Assembly: GCA_934095865.1 (NCBI GenBank)
Contig: CAKOKU010000001.1
Span: 1-64,000, forward strand
Length of the DNA: 64,000 bases
Reading direction: 5' to 3'
Source: an uncultured Bacilli bacterium
Lineage (GTDB): Bacteria > Bacillota_I > Bacilli_A > RF39 > UBA660
Positions 16,190 to 25,839 of the stretch are shown here, in pieces. How positions within the stretch are numbered: the first letter of the stretch is position 1; each line of letters begins with the position of its first letter. The notes below the pieces were generated by a model. That model searched no databases. It was not told where the DNA came from and saw only the letters and a list, made by a program, of their open reading frames with translations. The position numbers were made by a program, and so were the translations under genes.

Positions 16190-18079
16190 ATGACTAGAGA
16201 AGAATTATTAAAACTAAAAGAAAAATTAAAGGGATTGAACGCGGAACAAGAAATGGAAAGAGATTTGTATCTTCGTAATATTGCCAATGGTACTATTGAG
16301 GGACCTTCTGTTGGAATTCCATCTATTGATAAGCCTTGGTTAAAATATTACACTGAAAATCAAATGCAAAGAAAAATGCCTGCTATGCGAGTTTATGATT
16401 ATTTATATGAATGTAATAAAGGTCATTTAAATAATATTGCTTTAAGCTATTATGGTAGAAAAATAACTTTTAGAGAACTTTTTGAAAATATAGATAGAAC
16501 TGCTAAAGCTTTAATTGGTTTGGGAGTAAAACCTGGTGATATTGTAACAATATCAATGCCTAATACACCAGAGGCTGTATATTTGTTTTATGCTATTAGT
16601 AAAATTGGTGTAATTGGTAATATGGTTGATCCTAGAACCAGTGCTGAAGGAATAAAAAATTATGTTGATGAAGTTAAATCTGACCTAGTAATAATTGTTG
16701 ATAGTTATTATGATAAAGTAAGAGATATGGTTGGAAATTCTACTGTATCAAAAGTGGTTTGCGTGTCGCCATCAGAATCATTACCAGTTGTTTTGAATGT
16801 TGCTTACAAATTGAAGGATAAAATTGATACTCTAAAAGATTCTGATAAGAAAATTAATTATGGCGAAAATGTCTTAAACTGGAAACAATTTATTCAAAGT
16901 GGTGAAAATATTAATTTACTGGGTGTATTTTATTATCAAAAAGATTATCCAGTTGTAATTGAACATACTGGTGGTACAACAGGTAAACCAAAAGGCGTAG
17001 TTTTAAGCAATGAAAATATTAATTCTGTTGCTTTACAAAGCGTTTTAACTGGTATTGATATGAAAAGGGAACATAATTGGATGGATATTATGCCTACCTT
17101 TATAGCTTATGGTGTTGGCATGGGATTACATTTGCCTTTGACAATAGGAATGGAAACAATTTTAATTCCTCAATTTGATCCGGCTAAATTTGATGAACTT
17201 ATTTTAAAAAATAAACCAATTCATATGGTAGGTGTTCCTTCATATTGGGGAACTATCATCAATAGCAAAAGATTGAAAAATAAAGATTTATCTTATATGA
17301 TTGCTCCAACAGTAGGTGGCGATGCTATGGATAGAAAACTAGAAATGGATGCTAATGAATATTTAAAGAAACATGGTTGTGCTTCTAAAATTGTTAAAGG
17401 CTATGGGATGACTGAAGTTACTGGTGGTGTTGCTGGTACTGTTGATGAAAATAATGAAATTGGAAGTGTTGGTATTCCTTTTGTAAAAAGTACAATAGCT
17501 ATATTTGAACCACAAACAGAAAATGAATTAGGATATAATCAAAAGGGTGAGATATGTATTTCAAGTCCAAATATGATGCTTGGTTATTATAATAATTTGG
17601 AAGCAACAAATGCTATTGTATGGACCCATGCTGATGGAAAAAAATGGATTCACACAGGTGATTCTGGATATATGACAGAAAATGGCAATATTTTTGTTAT
17701 TGATCGTATTAAAAGAATGATTATTCGTTATGATGGTTTTAAAGTATTCCCATCAGTAATTGAAGATGTAATTGTTTCTCATCCTGCGGTTGCTGCTTGT
17801 AAGGTTGTAGGTATTCCTGATGTTAATCATAGTCAAGGAAAATTACCAAAGGCTCATGTTGTTTTAAAAGAAGCATATAAATATATGGAAAGTGATATTT
17901 ATAAAGAATTGCAAGATTTATGTTTTGTGAGACTTCCAGAATATTGTTTACCAGCTGATTATGAATTTACTGATGAATTACCAGTAACATCAATTGGTAA
18001 AATAGATTATCGTAAGCTTGAAGAAATGGATTTAGAAAAAATAACAGCTGGTAAAAAACATATATTGAAGAATAATTAG
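16190..18079 (+). CDS. Class I adenylate-forming ligase (acyl-CoA synthetase-like)
   Basis: This is a 629-residue AMP-binding enzyme. The P-loop HTGGTTGKPKG (about 259-269) and the A5/A7 motifs KGYGMTEVTGG and THADGKKWIHTGDSGYM are present. The C-terminal hinge DRIKRMIIRYDGFKVFP follows, and the catalytic lysine region TSIGKIDYRKLEE is near the end. Such enzymes activate a carboxylic acid as acyl-AMP and usually transfer it to CoA. The substrate may be a fatty acid, since an acyltransferase lies downstream, but nothing in the sequence fixes it. It is followed 20 nt later by a hybrid histidine kinase, probably in the same transcript. Confidence 0.88.
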   Translation: MTREELLKLKEKLKGLNAEQEMERDLYLRNIANGTIEGPSVGIPSIDKPWLKYYTENQMQRKMPAMRVYDYLYECNKGHLNNIALSYYGRKITFRELFENIDRTAKALIGLGVKPGDIVTISMPNTPEAVYLFYAISKIGVIGNMVDPRTSAEGIKNYVDEVKSDLVIIVDSYYDKVRDMVGNSTVSKVVCVSPSESLPVVLNVAYKLKDKIDTLKDSDKKINYGENVLNWKQFIQSGENINLLGVFYYQKDYPVVIEHTGGTTGKPKGVVLSNENINSVALQSVLTGIDMKREHNWMDIMPTFIAYGVGMGLHLPLTIGMETILIPQFDPAKFDELILKNKPIHMVGVPSYWGTIINSKRLKNKDLSYMIAPTVGGDAMDRKLEMDANEYLKKHGCASKIVKGYGMTEVTGGVAGTVDENNEIGSVGIPFVKSTIAIFEPQTENELGYNQKGEICISSPNMMLGYYNNLEATNAIVWTHADGKKWIHTGDSGYMTENGNIFVIDRIKRMIIRYDGFKVFPSVIEDVIVSHPAVAACKVVGIPDVNHSQGKLPKAHVVLKEAYKYMESDIYKELQDLCFVRLPEYCLPADYEFTDELPVTSIGKIDYRKLEEMDLEKITAGKKHILKNN

Positions 18080-18099
18080 AATGTGGTTGGTGAACTAGT

Positions 18100-20379
18100 A
18101 TGATAATAGGGATGTCGTTTATTGTTTGCAGCTTAATTTATACATTACTACTTTGTGTTATATATTTTTCTAAATCAAGAATAAAGACAATAGAAACAAG
18201 AATGTATGCTGTACTTTTGATATTAAATGTTGTTGGTTTAATTTTAGAGTTCTTTTGTTGCTTAACTGTTAAAAATCAAGCTGTTATTCCAATTATTAAT
18301 ACGATTGTGAATAGAGCCTATTTAGTTTATTTTACTACTTTTATCACGTTATTTACAATTTATATTTATATTATTTGTAATAAAAAGGATTCTGTTAATA
18401 AACATTTACTTCAATTGTTTAACAAGTATGAAATTACGTGGTTTTCTTTATTATTTATTGTGCTGTTGGTTGGGGTATTGTTTTTTCCAATTGAATATTA
18501 TTATGATGGTGTGTCTGTTTATTCATTTGGAGCGGCTCCCAATGTTTTAATGATATTTAGTGCTATATACATGATTATTGATGTCATTTCTGTATCTTTA
18601 AATATTAAAAAGATAAAAAAAAGAAAATTAATTCCTTTAATTACATTATTTATTTGTTTTGTAATTGCGTTTATTGTAAGAAATATTAATCCTGGCATTA
18701 TTCTTATTACTTGTTCTTTTGCTTTTGTAACAGCTGTAATGTATTTTACAATTGAAAATCCTGATTTAAAAATGGTTAATCAATTAGAACTTGCTAAAAA
18801 TGAAGCAGAAAAAGCGAATAGGGCAAAGTCAGATTTCTTGTCTAGTATGAGTCATGAAATAAGAACGCCATTAAATGCTATTGTTGGTCTTTCTAATGAT
18901 ATGAAAGAACGTGGTAATTGTCCAGAAGATATGAAAGAAGATCTTAATGATATTGTTAGTGCTTCTAATACTTTATTAGAAATAGTTGGAAATATTATGG
19001 ATATTAATAAGATAGAGTCTGATAAAATGGAAATTATTGAGATTCCATATAATTTTAAAGAAGAAATAGAAACTTTAGCGCGTATTGATTCAGTTAGAAT
19101 TGGTGACAAACCAATTGAATTAAAGGTTGATATTGAACAAGATATTCCTTATGAGTTGATTGGGGATAAGGGGCATATTAAGGAAATTGTTAATAATTTA
19201 TTATCTAATGCGATTAAATATACCGATGCCGGAACAATTAACTTGAGTGCCAAATGTATAAATAAAGATAATATTTGCAAGCTTATTATAACTTGTAGAG
19301 ATACTGGTAGAGGTATTAAAGCAGAAAATATTACTAGATTGTTTAGTAAGTTTGATAGATTAGATGTTGAAAGAAATACAACAGTTGAAGGTACTGGTTT
19401 AGGACTTGCTATTACCAAAAAATTAGTAGAGCTGATGGGTGGGTCTATTAATGTGCAGTCAACGTTTGGTGAAGGTTCAATTTTTATGGTTACCATACCA
19501 CAAAGAATTGGAAAGATGAGCAAACCACTTACTGAAGAGGAACTACTTAATACAGCGCAGATAATGTTAGATGCTAATAAGAATATTGAAATTTATGCTG
19601 ATAAGAGAATCTTAGTAGTAGATGATAATAAATTAAATATTAAAGTTGCTAGACGAGCTTTGGAACCTTTGAAATTTGCTTTAATAGATGATGCTGGAAA
19701 TGGTCAAGAATGTCTAGATAAAATAAAAGCAGGAAACAACTATGATGTTATTTTGATGGATATTATGATGCCAATTATGAGTGGTGAGACAGCTATTAAA
19801 AAATTACACGAAATAAAAGGTTTTAATACACCCGTAGTTGCCTTGACTGCGGATGCTATAAGTGGCGCCGAAGAAAAATATAAAAGTGAAGGCTTTGTAA
19901 GCTATATTGCAAAACCTTTTAGTAAAGAACAAATAAAATTAAAATTAGATAGTATTTTTAATAAATCAATAAGCAATGAGGATGTAGATAAGGAAACTAA
20001 CATATCTAGTGAAGCCAAAGAAAATTATTTGTTAGACAATGGTATAAATTATAGGAATGGCATTGAATTGTTTGGAGATATAGAAACTTATAATGAAATG
20101 CTAAGTGATTGGTATCATGATTGTGAACAAAAATGGTCAAAAGTCAAAGAATTGTACCAAAATTCTGATATGAAAAATTATTCTGTTGAAGTTCATTCTT
20201 TAAAAAGTGATAGTAAATATTTTGGCTTTACTAAATTGGCGGAATTAGCGTTAAATCATGAACTAAGAAGTAAGGAAAATGACCTTAAATATGTTAAAAG
20301 TAATTTTAAGACGTTAGAAAAAGAATATCAAAGAATTGTTAAAATTGTTGCTGTATATTTAAAAAATAAAGAAAGTTAA
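18100..20379 (+). CDS. Hybrid histidine kinase with receiver and HPt domains (HK1)
   Basis: This 759-residue sensor starts with six to seven membrane helices (about 1-215) and no obvious periplasmic domain. A linker and HisKA follow (SSMSHEIRTPLNAI, phosphoacceptor H252), then HATPase with GDKGHIKEIVNNLLSNA, DTGRGI and GTGLGLAITK. A receiver domain has its phosphoacceptor in LMDIMMP, D554. A C-terminal HPt domain has H699 in VHSLKSDS. The phosphorelay His-Asp-His could end on an external regulator that is not in this window. It follows the ligase gene, and a terminator overlaps its stop. A paralogue lies one gene downstream. Confidence 0.93.
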   Translation: MIIGMSFIVCSLIYTLLLCVIYFSKSRIKTIETRMYAVLLILNVVGLILEFFCCLTVKNQAVIPIINTIVNRAYLVYFTTFITLFTIYIYIICNKKDSVNKHLLQLFNKYEITWFSLLFIVLLVGVLFFPIEYYYDGVSVYSFGAAPNVLMIFSAIYMIIDVISVSLNIKKIKKRKLIPLITLFICFVIAFIVRNINPGIILITCSFAFVTAVMYFTIENPDLKMVNQLELAKNEAEKANRAKSDFLSSMSHEIRTPLNAIVGLSNDMKERGNCPEDMKEDLNDIVSASNTLLEIVGNIMDINKIESDKMEIIEIPYNFKEEIETLARIDSVRIGDKPIELKVDIEQDIPYELIGDKGHIKEIVNNLLSNAIKYTDAGTINLSAKCINKDNICKLIITCRDTGRGIKAENITRLFSKFDRLDVERNTTVEGTGLGLAITKKLVELMGGSINVQSTFGEGSIFMVTIPQRIGKMSKPLTEEELLNTAQIMLDANKNIEIYADKRILVVDDNKLNIKVARRALEPLKFALIDDAGNGQECLDKIKAGNNYDVILMDIMMPIMSGETAIKKLHEIKGFNTPVVALTADAISGAEEKYKSEGFVSYIAKPFSKEQIKLKLDSIFNKSISNEDVDKETNISSEAKENYLLDNGINYRNGIELFGDIETYNEMLSDWYHDCEQKWSKVKELYQNSDMKNYSVEVHSLKSDSKYFGFTKLAELALNHELRSKENDLKYVKSNFKTLEKEYQRIVKIVAVYLKNKES

Positions 20380-20403
20380 TAATTAGTTTACTTTCTTTTT
20401 TTT
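20368..20403 (+). terminator. Terminator overlapping the HK1 stop codon
   Basis: AAAGAAAGT/ACTTTCTTT forms a 9-bp stem followed by eight Ts. It separates HK1 from the acyltransferase gene. Confidence 0.75.
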
Positions 20404-20437
20404 GTTTGCTAGAATAATTTTTGAATTAGGAGCTATT

Positions 20438-21385
20438 ATGAAAAACTATGGTATAATGCATTTTCAATATGCAAATTTAGAAAATTTTACATCTGCTATG
20501 GGGATGGAAATTCGAAAAAAAATGAATAAATATTTACGAGATATTTTAAAAAAGGCAGCGAAAGAGGAGATTGTTGTTGAACATTATCCACAACTTCATG
20601 ATGACGAAGCTTATATTTTTGTTTCTTTGCATAATTTTGTAGAAGATACAATTGTTAATTTAGCGACAATTGATCGAAATGCTTATCTTCTATTTGGGAC
20701 GACTGACCAGTTAAAAGTAAATAAGGAGATGTACTTTGCTTGGCTAAATGGTTTTATTTATGTTGATAGAACAGATAAAACTAATCGTGCCATGGCTTTA
20801 GAAAAAATGGCTAGAGTTTTAAATAATGGTAATAGTGTTTTGATTTTTCCCGAGGGTGGATTTAATAATACTGAAAATGTATTATGTCAAAAATTATTTG
20901 CTAGTCCATTTATTTTAGCTAAAAAAACCGGTGCTAAAGTCGTACCAATTGCTCCTTTTTATGAGTATGGTTCTTCTAAAGTTTATATAAATGTTGGCGA
21001 ACCATTAGATTTAGCAGCATTCGATGATAAGAAAGAGGCCCTTTTGTACCTACGCGATATTTTATCAACATTGTTATATGAATTAATAGAAAAATATTCA
21101 ACACCCATAGCCAGAGCTGAATTACAAGGCGATTTTAGAATGGCATTTATGGAACAAAGAAAAAAAGAATATATGAAAACGAAATGGACTAAGGATGTTT
21201 GGGATGAAGAATTAACTAGATATTATGATGCCAAAGAAAGAGATTATTTAGATATGCTTGCAAGTATTGACAATATAAAAGTAACTATTGAAAATGGTGG
21301 TATTTTGGGTCCAACTTTAGTAAGAAGGCTTGAAGATAAAAAATATGATTTTAAACAATATATGCATGAAAATTGGAACAAATAA
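20438..21385 (+). CDS. PlsC-type lysophospholipid/glycerophosphate acyltransferase
   Basis: This is a 315-residue protein. The ATG at 20438 is supported by TAGGAG upstream; in-frame codons before it have no such site. The catalytic HX4D motif is H65-N-F-V-E-D70, followed by FPEGGFN (the glycerophosphate-binding EGTR equivalent) and VVPIAPF. These define the LPLAT family that acylates glycerol-phosphate or lysophosphatidic acid. No membrane helix is evident, and the C-terminal 100 residues are helical and charged. It is flanked by two related sensor kinases, so its expression or activity may be tied to their signal, but this is inference from position. Confidence 0.85.
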   Translation: MKNYGIMHFQYANLENFTSAMGMEIRKKMNKYLRDILKKAAKEEIVVEHYPQLHDDEAYIFVSLHNFVEDTIVNLATIDRNAYLLFGTTDQLKVNKEMYFAWLNGFIYVDRTDKTNRAMALEKMARVLNNGNSVLIFPEGGFNNTENVLCQKLFASPFILAKKTGAKVVPIAPFYEYGSSKVYINVGEPLDLAAFDDKKEALLYLRDILSTLLYELIEKYSTPIARAELQGDFRMAFMEQRKKEYMKTKWTKDVWDEELTRYYDAKERDYLDMLASIDNIKVTIENGGILGPTLVRRLEDKKYDFKQYMHENWNK

Positions 21386-21426
21386 AATTTAAATGTTATA
21401 ATAAACCTATAATAGGAGTTGATTTT

Positions 21427-23670
21427 ATGCATTTTCAATCATTGGAATTTGAATTACCCTTTTTCTCGTTTATTTTTATCTTTATGTTATGGATTGTGTA
21501 TACTTTTAAGAAAAAAGTGCCGTTAGTAGAAAACAAACCATACGAAGTAATTTTATATTGTTCGTTATTTTCCTCTTTTTTAGATACGATTGTTCATATA
21601 ATTAGTGCATTTTCAACTTTAAATGAATTAAATACTACATATTTTAGATTAATAGATTTTCTGAATAAGATAATGTCGACTTTATTTGTTATTATTTTTA
21701 GTTGTTTACTTTTATACACTTTAATTATATCTTATCCTAAAGTAAAGGAGAATTTTAAAAAGTATGCTTTAAGTTTCATAATAGTTGATAGTTTATTTTT
21801 TATCACGACATTATTTACTTATATTGAAATAATTGAGATTGTTGGCGTTAGAAATGTTAATGGTTTGACTATTTATTTGGGTTATACTTTTGTAGCATTA
21901 TTTTTACTTGCTAGTATTATTACTACAATCATTAATTTTAAAAAAGATAAAAGATATTATGCTGTTTATTCAATATTACTGACGATGATTCTTTTATATG
22001 CCTGTTCATTAGTTTTTAAAGGTTTAATTATTTATGATGTTATTTTAGCTTTATTATGTTACATTATGTATTTTACAATTGAAAATCCTGATATTAAAAT
22101 GATTAAAAAGTTAGAGTTTTTAAGAGATGAAGCAGAAAAGGCCAACCGAGCTAAGACAGATTTTTTGGCTAGTATGAGTCATGAGATAAGAACTCCTTTA
22201 AATGCCATTATTGGCTTTTCTAATGATATTATTGAACACAAAGAAGATGCCTCGGAAGAGATTCTAGATGATAGTAAAAATATAGTAATGGCTTCTAATA
22301 CATTGTTAGAAATTGTTGGTAATATTTTAGATATTAATAAGATTGAGGCAAATAAATTAGAAGTTGAAGAAGTAAGTTATAAATTAAGAGATGAAATTTA
22401 TAGTTTATGTGAGATTAATAAAATAAGAATTGGTCAAAAAAATATTGTATTTAATGTTAAAATTGATGATAATGTGCCAGATAATTTAATTGGTGATAAG
22501 CTAAAGTTAAAAACCATAGTTAATAATCTAGTAACGAATGCGATTAAATATACCGAACATGGAAAAATTGATTTACAGATAGGGTTAATTGGTAAACTAG
22601 ATGGTGATGTAGTTAATCTTAAGATTGTTTGCGAAGATACTGGTATTGGTATAAAAGAAGAAAATATTAGTAAGTTATTTACGAAATTTGAGAGATTAGA
22701 TGTAGAAAAAAATTCAACAATCGAAGGCACTGGCTTGGGATTGGTAATTACAAAAGCTTTAGTAGAAATACTCGGAGGCACAATAAAGGTTGAATCTTTT
22801 TATGGTATGGGATCTAAGTTTATTGTTAATATTCCTCAAAAAATTAATAGAAGTACCATTATTACAGAAAATGGTAGTCTTAATAAAGAATTACAAAAAG
22901 AATCTATTAATGATACTTTATACACTGATAAAAAAGTTTTAATTGTCGATGATAATAAGTTAAATATTAAAGTAGCTCGTCGCGTTTTAAAATCAATTGG
23001 TCTTAATTCTGATGAATGTTATAATGGTGCCGAATGTTTGGAAAAGATTAAGCAAGGCAATAAATACGATGTTATTTTAACGGATATTATGATGCCAGTC
23101 ATGAATGGCGAACAAGCGCTTTTAGAGTTAAAAAAATTGCCTAATTTTGTAATGCCTGTAATTGCTTTAACTGCGGATGCTGTCAGTGGTGCTGAAGAAA
23201 AATATAGAAGTGAAGGCTTCGATGAATATATTTCTAAACCTTTTACGAAAGAACAGTTGCAATTTAAACTATCAAAAGTTTTGCAGAATAGTCAGCTAGA
23301 TTTTACCTTTTTAAGCAAAAATGGTATTAATTTTGAGAAAAGTGATTTATATCTTAAAAATTCTTCTCAATATCTACAAAATTTAATGAAATGGCATAAA
23401 AATAGTAAAGATGAATTTAAGATGTTAAAGCAGTCATGCGAGGAGTTTAATCTTGTCCATTACAGGAATGCTATTGAAAGATTACTAAATGAATGTAGTG
23501 AACTTGGGTTTGTCGATTTAAAAATTATTGCTGAAGAACATGAATTGCAATGTCGCGATGAAAAAAATAGTGATTATATTGTCAAGTATTTTAGTGAACT
23601 TGAAAAAGAATATAAAAAGATTGTTTTGACTTTAGATAAGTTCTTTAACAATAAAGATGGGGTGAAGTGA
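21427..23670 (+). CDS. Hybrid histidine kinase with receiver and degenerate HPt (HK2)
   Basis: This 747-residue paralogue of HK1 has the same layout: several membrane helices, HisKA with H252 in ASMSHEIRTP, HATPase (GDKLKLKTIVNNLVTNA, GTGLGLVITK), and a receiver with D553 in LTDIMMP. The ATG at 21427 has ATAGGAGT upstream, and the earlier in-frame ATG at 21373 lies inside plsC. In the C-terminal HPt, the HK1 motif VHSLKSDS aligns with IERLLNEC, so the phosphoacceptor histidine is replaced by E684. HK2 therefore cannot pass phosphate through its own HPt and may act as a modulator of HK1. It ends with TGATG overlapping the next gene. Confidence 0.92.
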   Translation: MHFQSLEFELPFFSFIFIFMLWIVYTFKKKVPLVENKPYEVILYCSLFSSFLDTIVHIISAFSTLNELNTTYFRLIDFLNKIMSTLFVIIFSCLLLYTLIISYPKVKENFKKYALSFIIVDSLFFITTLFTYIEIIEIVGVRNVNGLTIYLGYTFVALFLLASIITTIINFKKDKRYYAVYSILLTMILLYACSLVFKGLIIYDVILALLCYIMYFTIENPDIKMIKKLEFLRDEAEKANRAKTDFLASMSHEIRTPLNAIIGFSNDIIEHKEDASEEILDDSKNIVMASNTLLEIVGNILDINKIEANKLEVEEVSYKLRDEIYSLCEINKIRIGQKNIVFNVKIDDNVPDNLIGDKLKLKTIVNNLVTNAIKYTEHGKIDLQIGLIGKLDGDVVNLKIVCEDTGIGIKEENISKLFTKFERLDVEKNSTIEGTGLGLVITKALVEILGGTIKVESFYGMGSKFIVNIPQKINRSTIITENGSLNKELQKESINDTLYTDKKVLIVDDNKLNIKVARRVLKSIGLNSDECYNGAECLEKIKQGNKYDVILTDIMMPVMNGEQALLELKKLPNFVMPVIALTADAVSGAEEKYRSEGFDEYISKPFTKEQLQFKLSKVLQNSQLDFTFLSKNGINFEKSDLYLKNSSQYLQNLMKWHKNSKDEFKMLKQSCEEFNLVHYRNAIERLLNECSELGFVDLKIIAEEHELQCRDEKNSDYIVKYFSELEKEYKKIVLTLDKFFNNKDGVK

Positions 23671-23951
23671 TGCAAAGATTACAATTTCAAGTCCAAGATA
23701 ATATAGGAAAAACAATAATGTATGATGTGATTGCCACTTATCAACATGATAAAGGTAAAAATTTTATTATCTATACGGATAGAACTTTAAATAAAGAGGG
23801 AAAGTTAAATGTATATTATTCATTATACAAAGAAGCGGATAAAAATATTGAATTAATAGAAGTTACTGATATGGAAGATAAAAAGATAGGGTTAGAATTA
23901 CTTAAAGAAATACTTAAATTATTAGAAAATGACAATGAAAAGAGAAGCTAA
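23670..23951 (+). CDS. DUF1292-like small protein
   Basis: This is a 93-residue protein starting at the ATG at 23670, one base into the HK2 stop (TGATG), with GGGGTGAAG upstream. The pattern MYDVIATYQHDKGKNFIIYT followed by a variable middle and a C-terminal helix resembles DUF1292 (YrzB-like) proteins, in which a first half contains a strand-rich domain. The family function is not known to me. Translational coupling to the sensor kinase suggests joint expression. A terminator follows at once. Confidence 0.65.
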   Translation: MQRLQFQVQDNIGKTIMYDVIATYQHDKGKNFIIYTDRTLNKEGKLNVYYSLYKEADKNIELIEVTDMEDKKIGLELLKEILKLLENDNEKRS

Positions 23952-23979
23952 TAACACTTTAAATAGGTGTTATTTTTTC
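23951..23979 (+). terminator. Terminator ending the HK2 operon
   Basis: ATAACAC/GTGTTAT forms a 7-bp stem with a TTTAAATAG loop and is followed by a T run. Confidence 0.85.
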
Positions 23980-23986
23980 TATAATT

Positions 23987-23996
23987 TTGATATACT
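23987..23996 (+). promoter_or_regulatory. Extended -10 promoter that fixes the GDPD start
   Basis: TTGATATACT is an extended -10 element (TGA before TATACT at 23991-23996). Transcription would begin near 24003, downstream of an ATG at 24000, so that ATG cannot be the start of the next gene. Confidence 0.6.
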
Positions 23997-24017
23997 AAAA
24001 TGGCATTTGAGGTTTAT

Positions 24018-25838
24018 ATGATTAATAAAGTAAAAGATATGATTTTTTATAATTTAAAGGAATTAATAATCTTTCAGTTAGTATTTAAAGTTACTAGTTT
24101 TTTAATATTTATGCCATTATTTTTAAACCTTTTTAATATAATTATGAAAGTTACAGGTTATAATTATCTAACCTTAGAGAATATTACAGGTTTTATTATT
24201 AATCCATTGGTTATTATATTATTGATAATGTTAATTCTTTTTATGATGATGTTTAACTTTTTTGATTTAAGTACAATTATAGTACTTTTGGATGCCTCAT
24301 ATCAGAAAAAAGCTGTGGATATTAAGGAAGCTTTAGGAATATCTTTAAAAAAATCATTACAAGTTTTTAAAATTAATAACTTGCCTTTGGCTTTTATGTT
24401 GTTGTTTTTGATACCGTTCTTAAATATAGGAATAGCTTCTGGTTTTGTTTCTTCTATATCTGTTCCTGAATTTGTTATGGATTATATTAATAATAATATA
24501 TTATTTAAAATTATATTTTGGCTAATATTTTCTGGTCTTTTGATTATTCTTTTAAGATGGTTATATGCAATACACTATTATGTTTTAGAAAATAATAATT
24601 TTCGACAAGCAAGAGCTAAAAGCATCAAGTTAAATGCTAAAAATCGCTTGTTAGATTTGATTAAGATGATAGTGGTTCAGTTAATAATTTTTTTGTTATA
24701 TATAATTTTTCTCTTCTTGGGAATTGCCATAATTTATTTAATATACTTGTCTTTAAAAAAGATAGTAGTAGTTAGCAGTATTTTTATAACTATAATTGGT
24801 ATCTTTTTAGGATTATCACTTGTTATTGTTGCTTTGCTGTCTACTCCGATTAGTTATGCTTGCATGAGTGCCTTGTTTTATCAAAATAAGATAAAAAGTG
24901 GTGAGAAAATAAAACATATACAGTTTAATAAAATTAAAAAAATAACTATAAGTACCGTTAGATGGCGTCGTTTTAAGACTAGTTTGGTTTTATGCAGTGT
25001 CTTAACAGGCAGTGTGTTTACGTATGGTTTAGTAACGGGTAGATATAACTTTAATATTGAATATATTAAAAAACAAGAAATTACTGCGCATCGGGGGAGT
25101 TCAATTAAATATCCTGAAAATACGATGTTAGCATTTATTGGTGCTTTAAATGAACAAGCTAATTGGATTGAGTTAGACGTTCAACAAACAAAGGATGATG
25201 TCTTAGTAGTTAGTCATGATAATAATTTAAAACGCACGACTGGAAAAGATATTAACATCACAGATGTGAACTATGATGAAATCGAAGAAATAGACGTTGG
25301 GAGCTATCTAAATTCTAATTACCCTATATCATATATACCAAGATTAGAAGATGTTATAAAATGGGCTAGTTCAAATAATATGAAAGTTAATATTGAATTG
25401 AAACCAAATGGAATGGAAAATGACTTAGAAGAAAAAGTCATAGCATTAATCAAAAAGTATAATTTTGAAGATAATTGTGTGGTTGCTTCTGGTAAGTATG
25501 AAGTTTTAGAAAAAGTTAAAGAAATAGATGATGATATTAAAACGGCCTATGTAATGAGTTTCTTTTATGGTGATATTATAAAATTGGATAAAGTAGATGT
25601 TTTTAGTATAGAAGCATCTAGTATCAATAGTGAATTAGTTAAAAAGATTCATAATAATGGTAAGGAAATCTATGCTTGGACTGTTAATAATAGTGATAGT
25701 ATAAATAAAATGTTAGAACTTAATGTTGATAATATTATTACGGATGATGTAGAATTAGCATATAGATTATTATTTAAAAGTAGAAGTAGTAATTTAGTTT
25801 TTGTTTATATCAAATATGTAGAGAAAGTGTTTAGGTAG
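24018..25838 (+). CDS. Glycerophosphodiester phosphodiesterase fused to a membrane domain
   Basis: This is a 606-residue protein. The ATG at 24018 is chosen because GAGG precedes it and the promoter lies at 23991. Residues about 1-330 hold six or more membrane helices resembling the GDPD membrane domain of Bacillota. From 356 on lies the GDPD barrel: AHRGSSIKYPENT (H358), IELDVQQTKDD and VVSHDNNLKRTTG, then IELKPNG and a late ITDDVE. It hydrolyses glycerophosphodiesters or related headgroups to glycerol-3-phosphate. It could also turn over lipoteichoic acid units, as proposed for such fusions. The next gene starts 2 nt later. Confidence 0.9.
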   Translation: MINKVKDMIFYNLKELIIFQLVFKVTSFLIFMPLFLNLFNIIMKVTGYNYLTLENITGFIINPLVIILLIMLILFMMMFNFFDLSTIIVLLDASYQKKAVDIKEALGISLKKSLQVFKINNLPLAFMLLFLIPFLNIGIASGFVSSISVPEFVMDYINNNILFKIIFWLIFSGLLIILLRWLYAIHYYVLENNNFRQARAKSIKLNAKNRLLDLIKMIVVQLIIFLLYIIFLFLGIAIIYLIYLSLKKIVVVSSIFITIIGIFLGLSLVIVALLSTPISYACMSALFYQNKIKSGEKIKHIQFNKIKKITISTVRWRRFKTSLVLCSVLTGSVFTYGLVTGRYNFNIEYIKKQEITAHRGSSIKYPENTMLAFIGALNEQANWIELDVQQTKDDVLVVSHDNNLKRTTGKDINITDVNYDEIEEIDVGSYLNSNYPISYIPRLEDVIKWASSNNMKVNIELKPNGMENDLEEKVIALIKKYNFEDNCVVASGKYEVLEKVKEIDDDIKTAYVMSFFYGDIIKLDKVDVFSIEASSINSELVKKIHNNGKEIYAWTVNNSDSINKMLELNVDNIITDDVELAYRLLFKSRSSNLVFVYIKYVEKVFR

Positions 25839-25839
25839 T

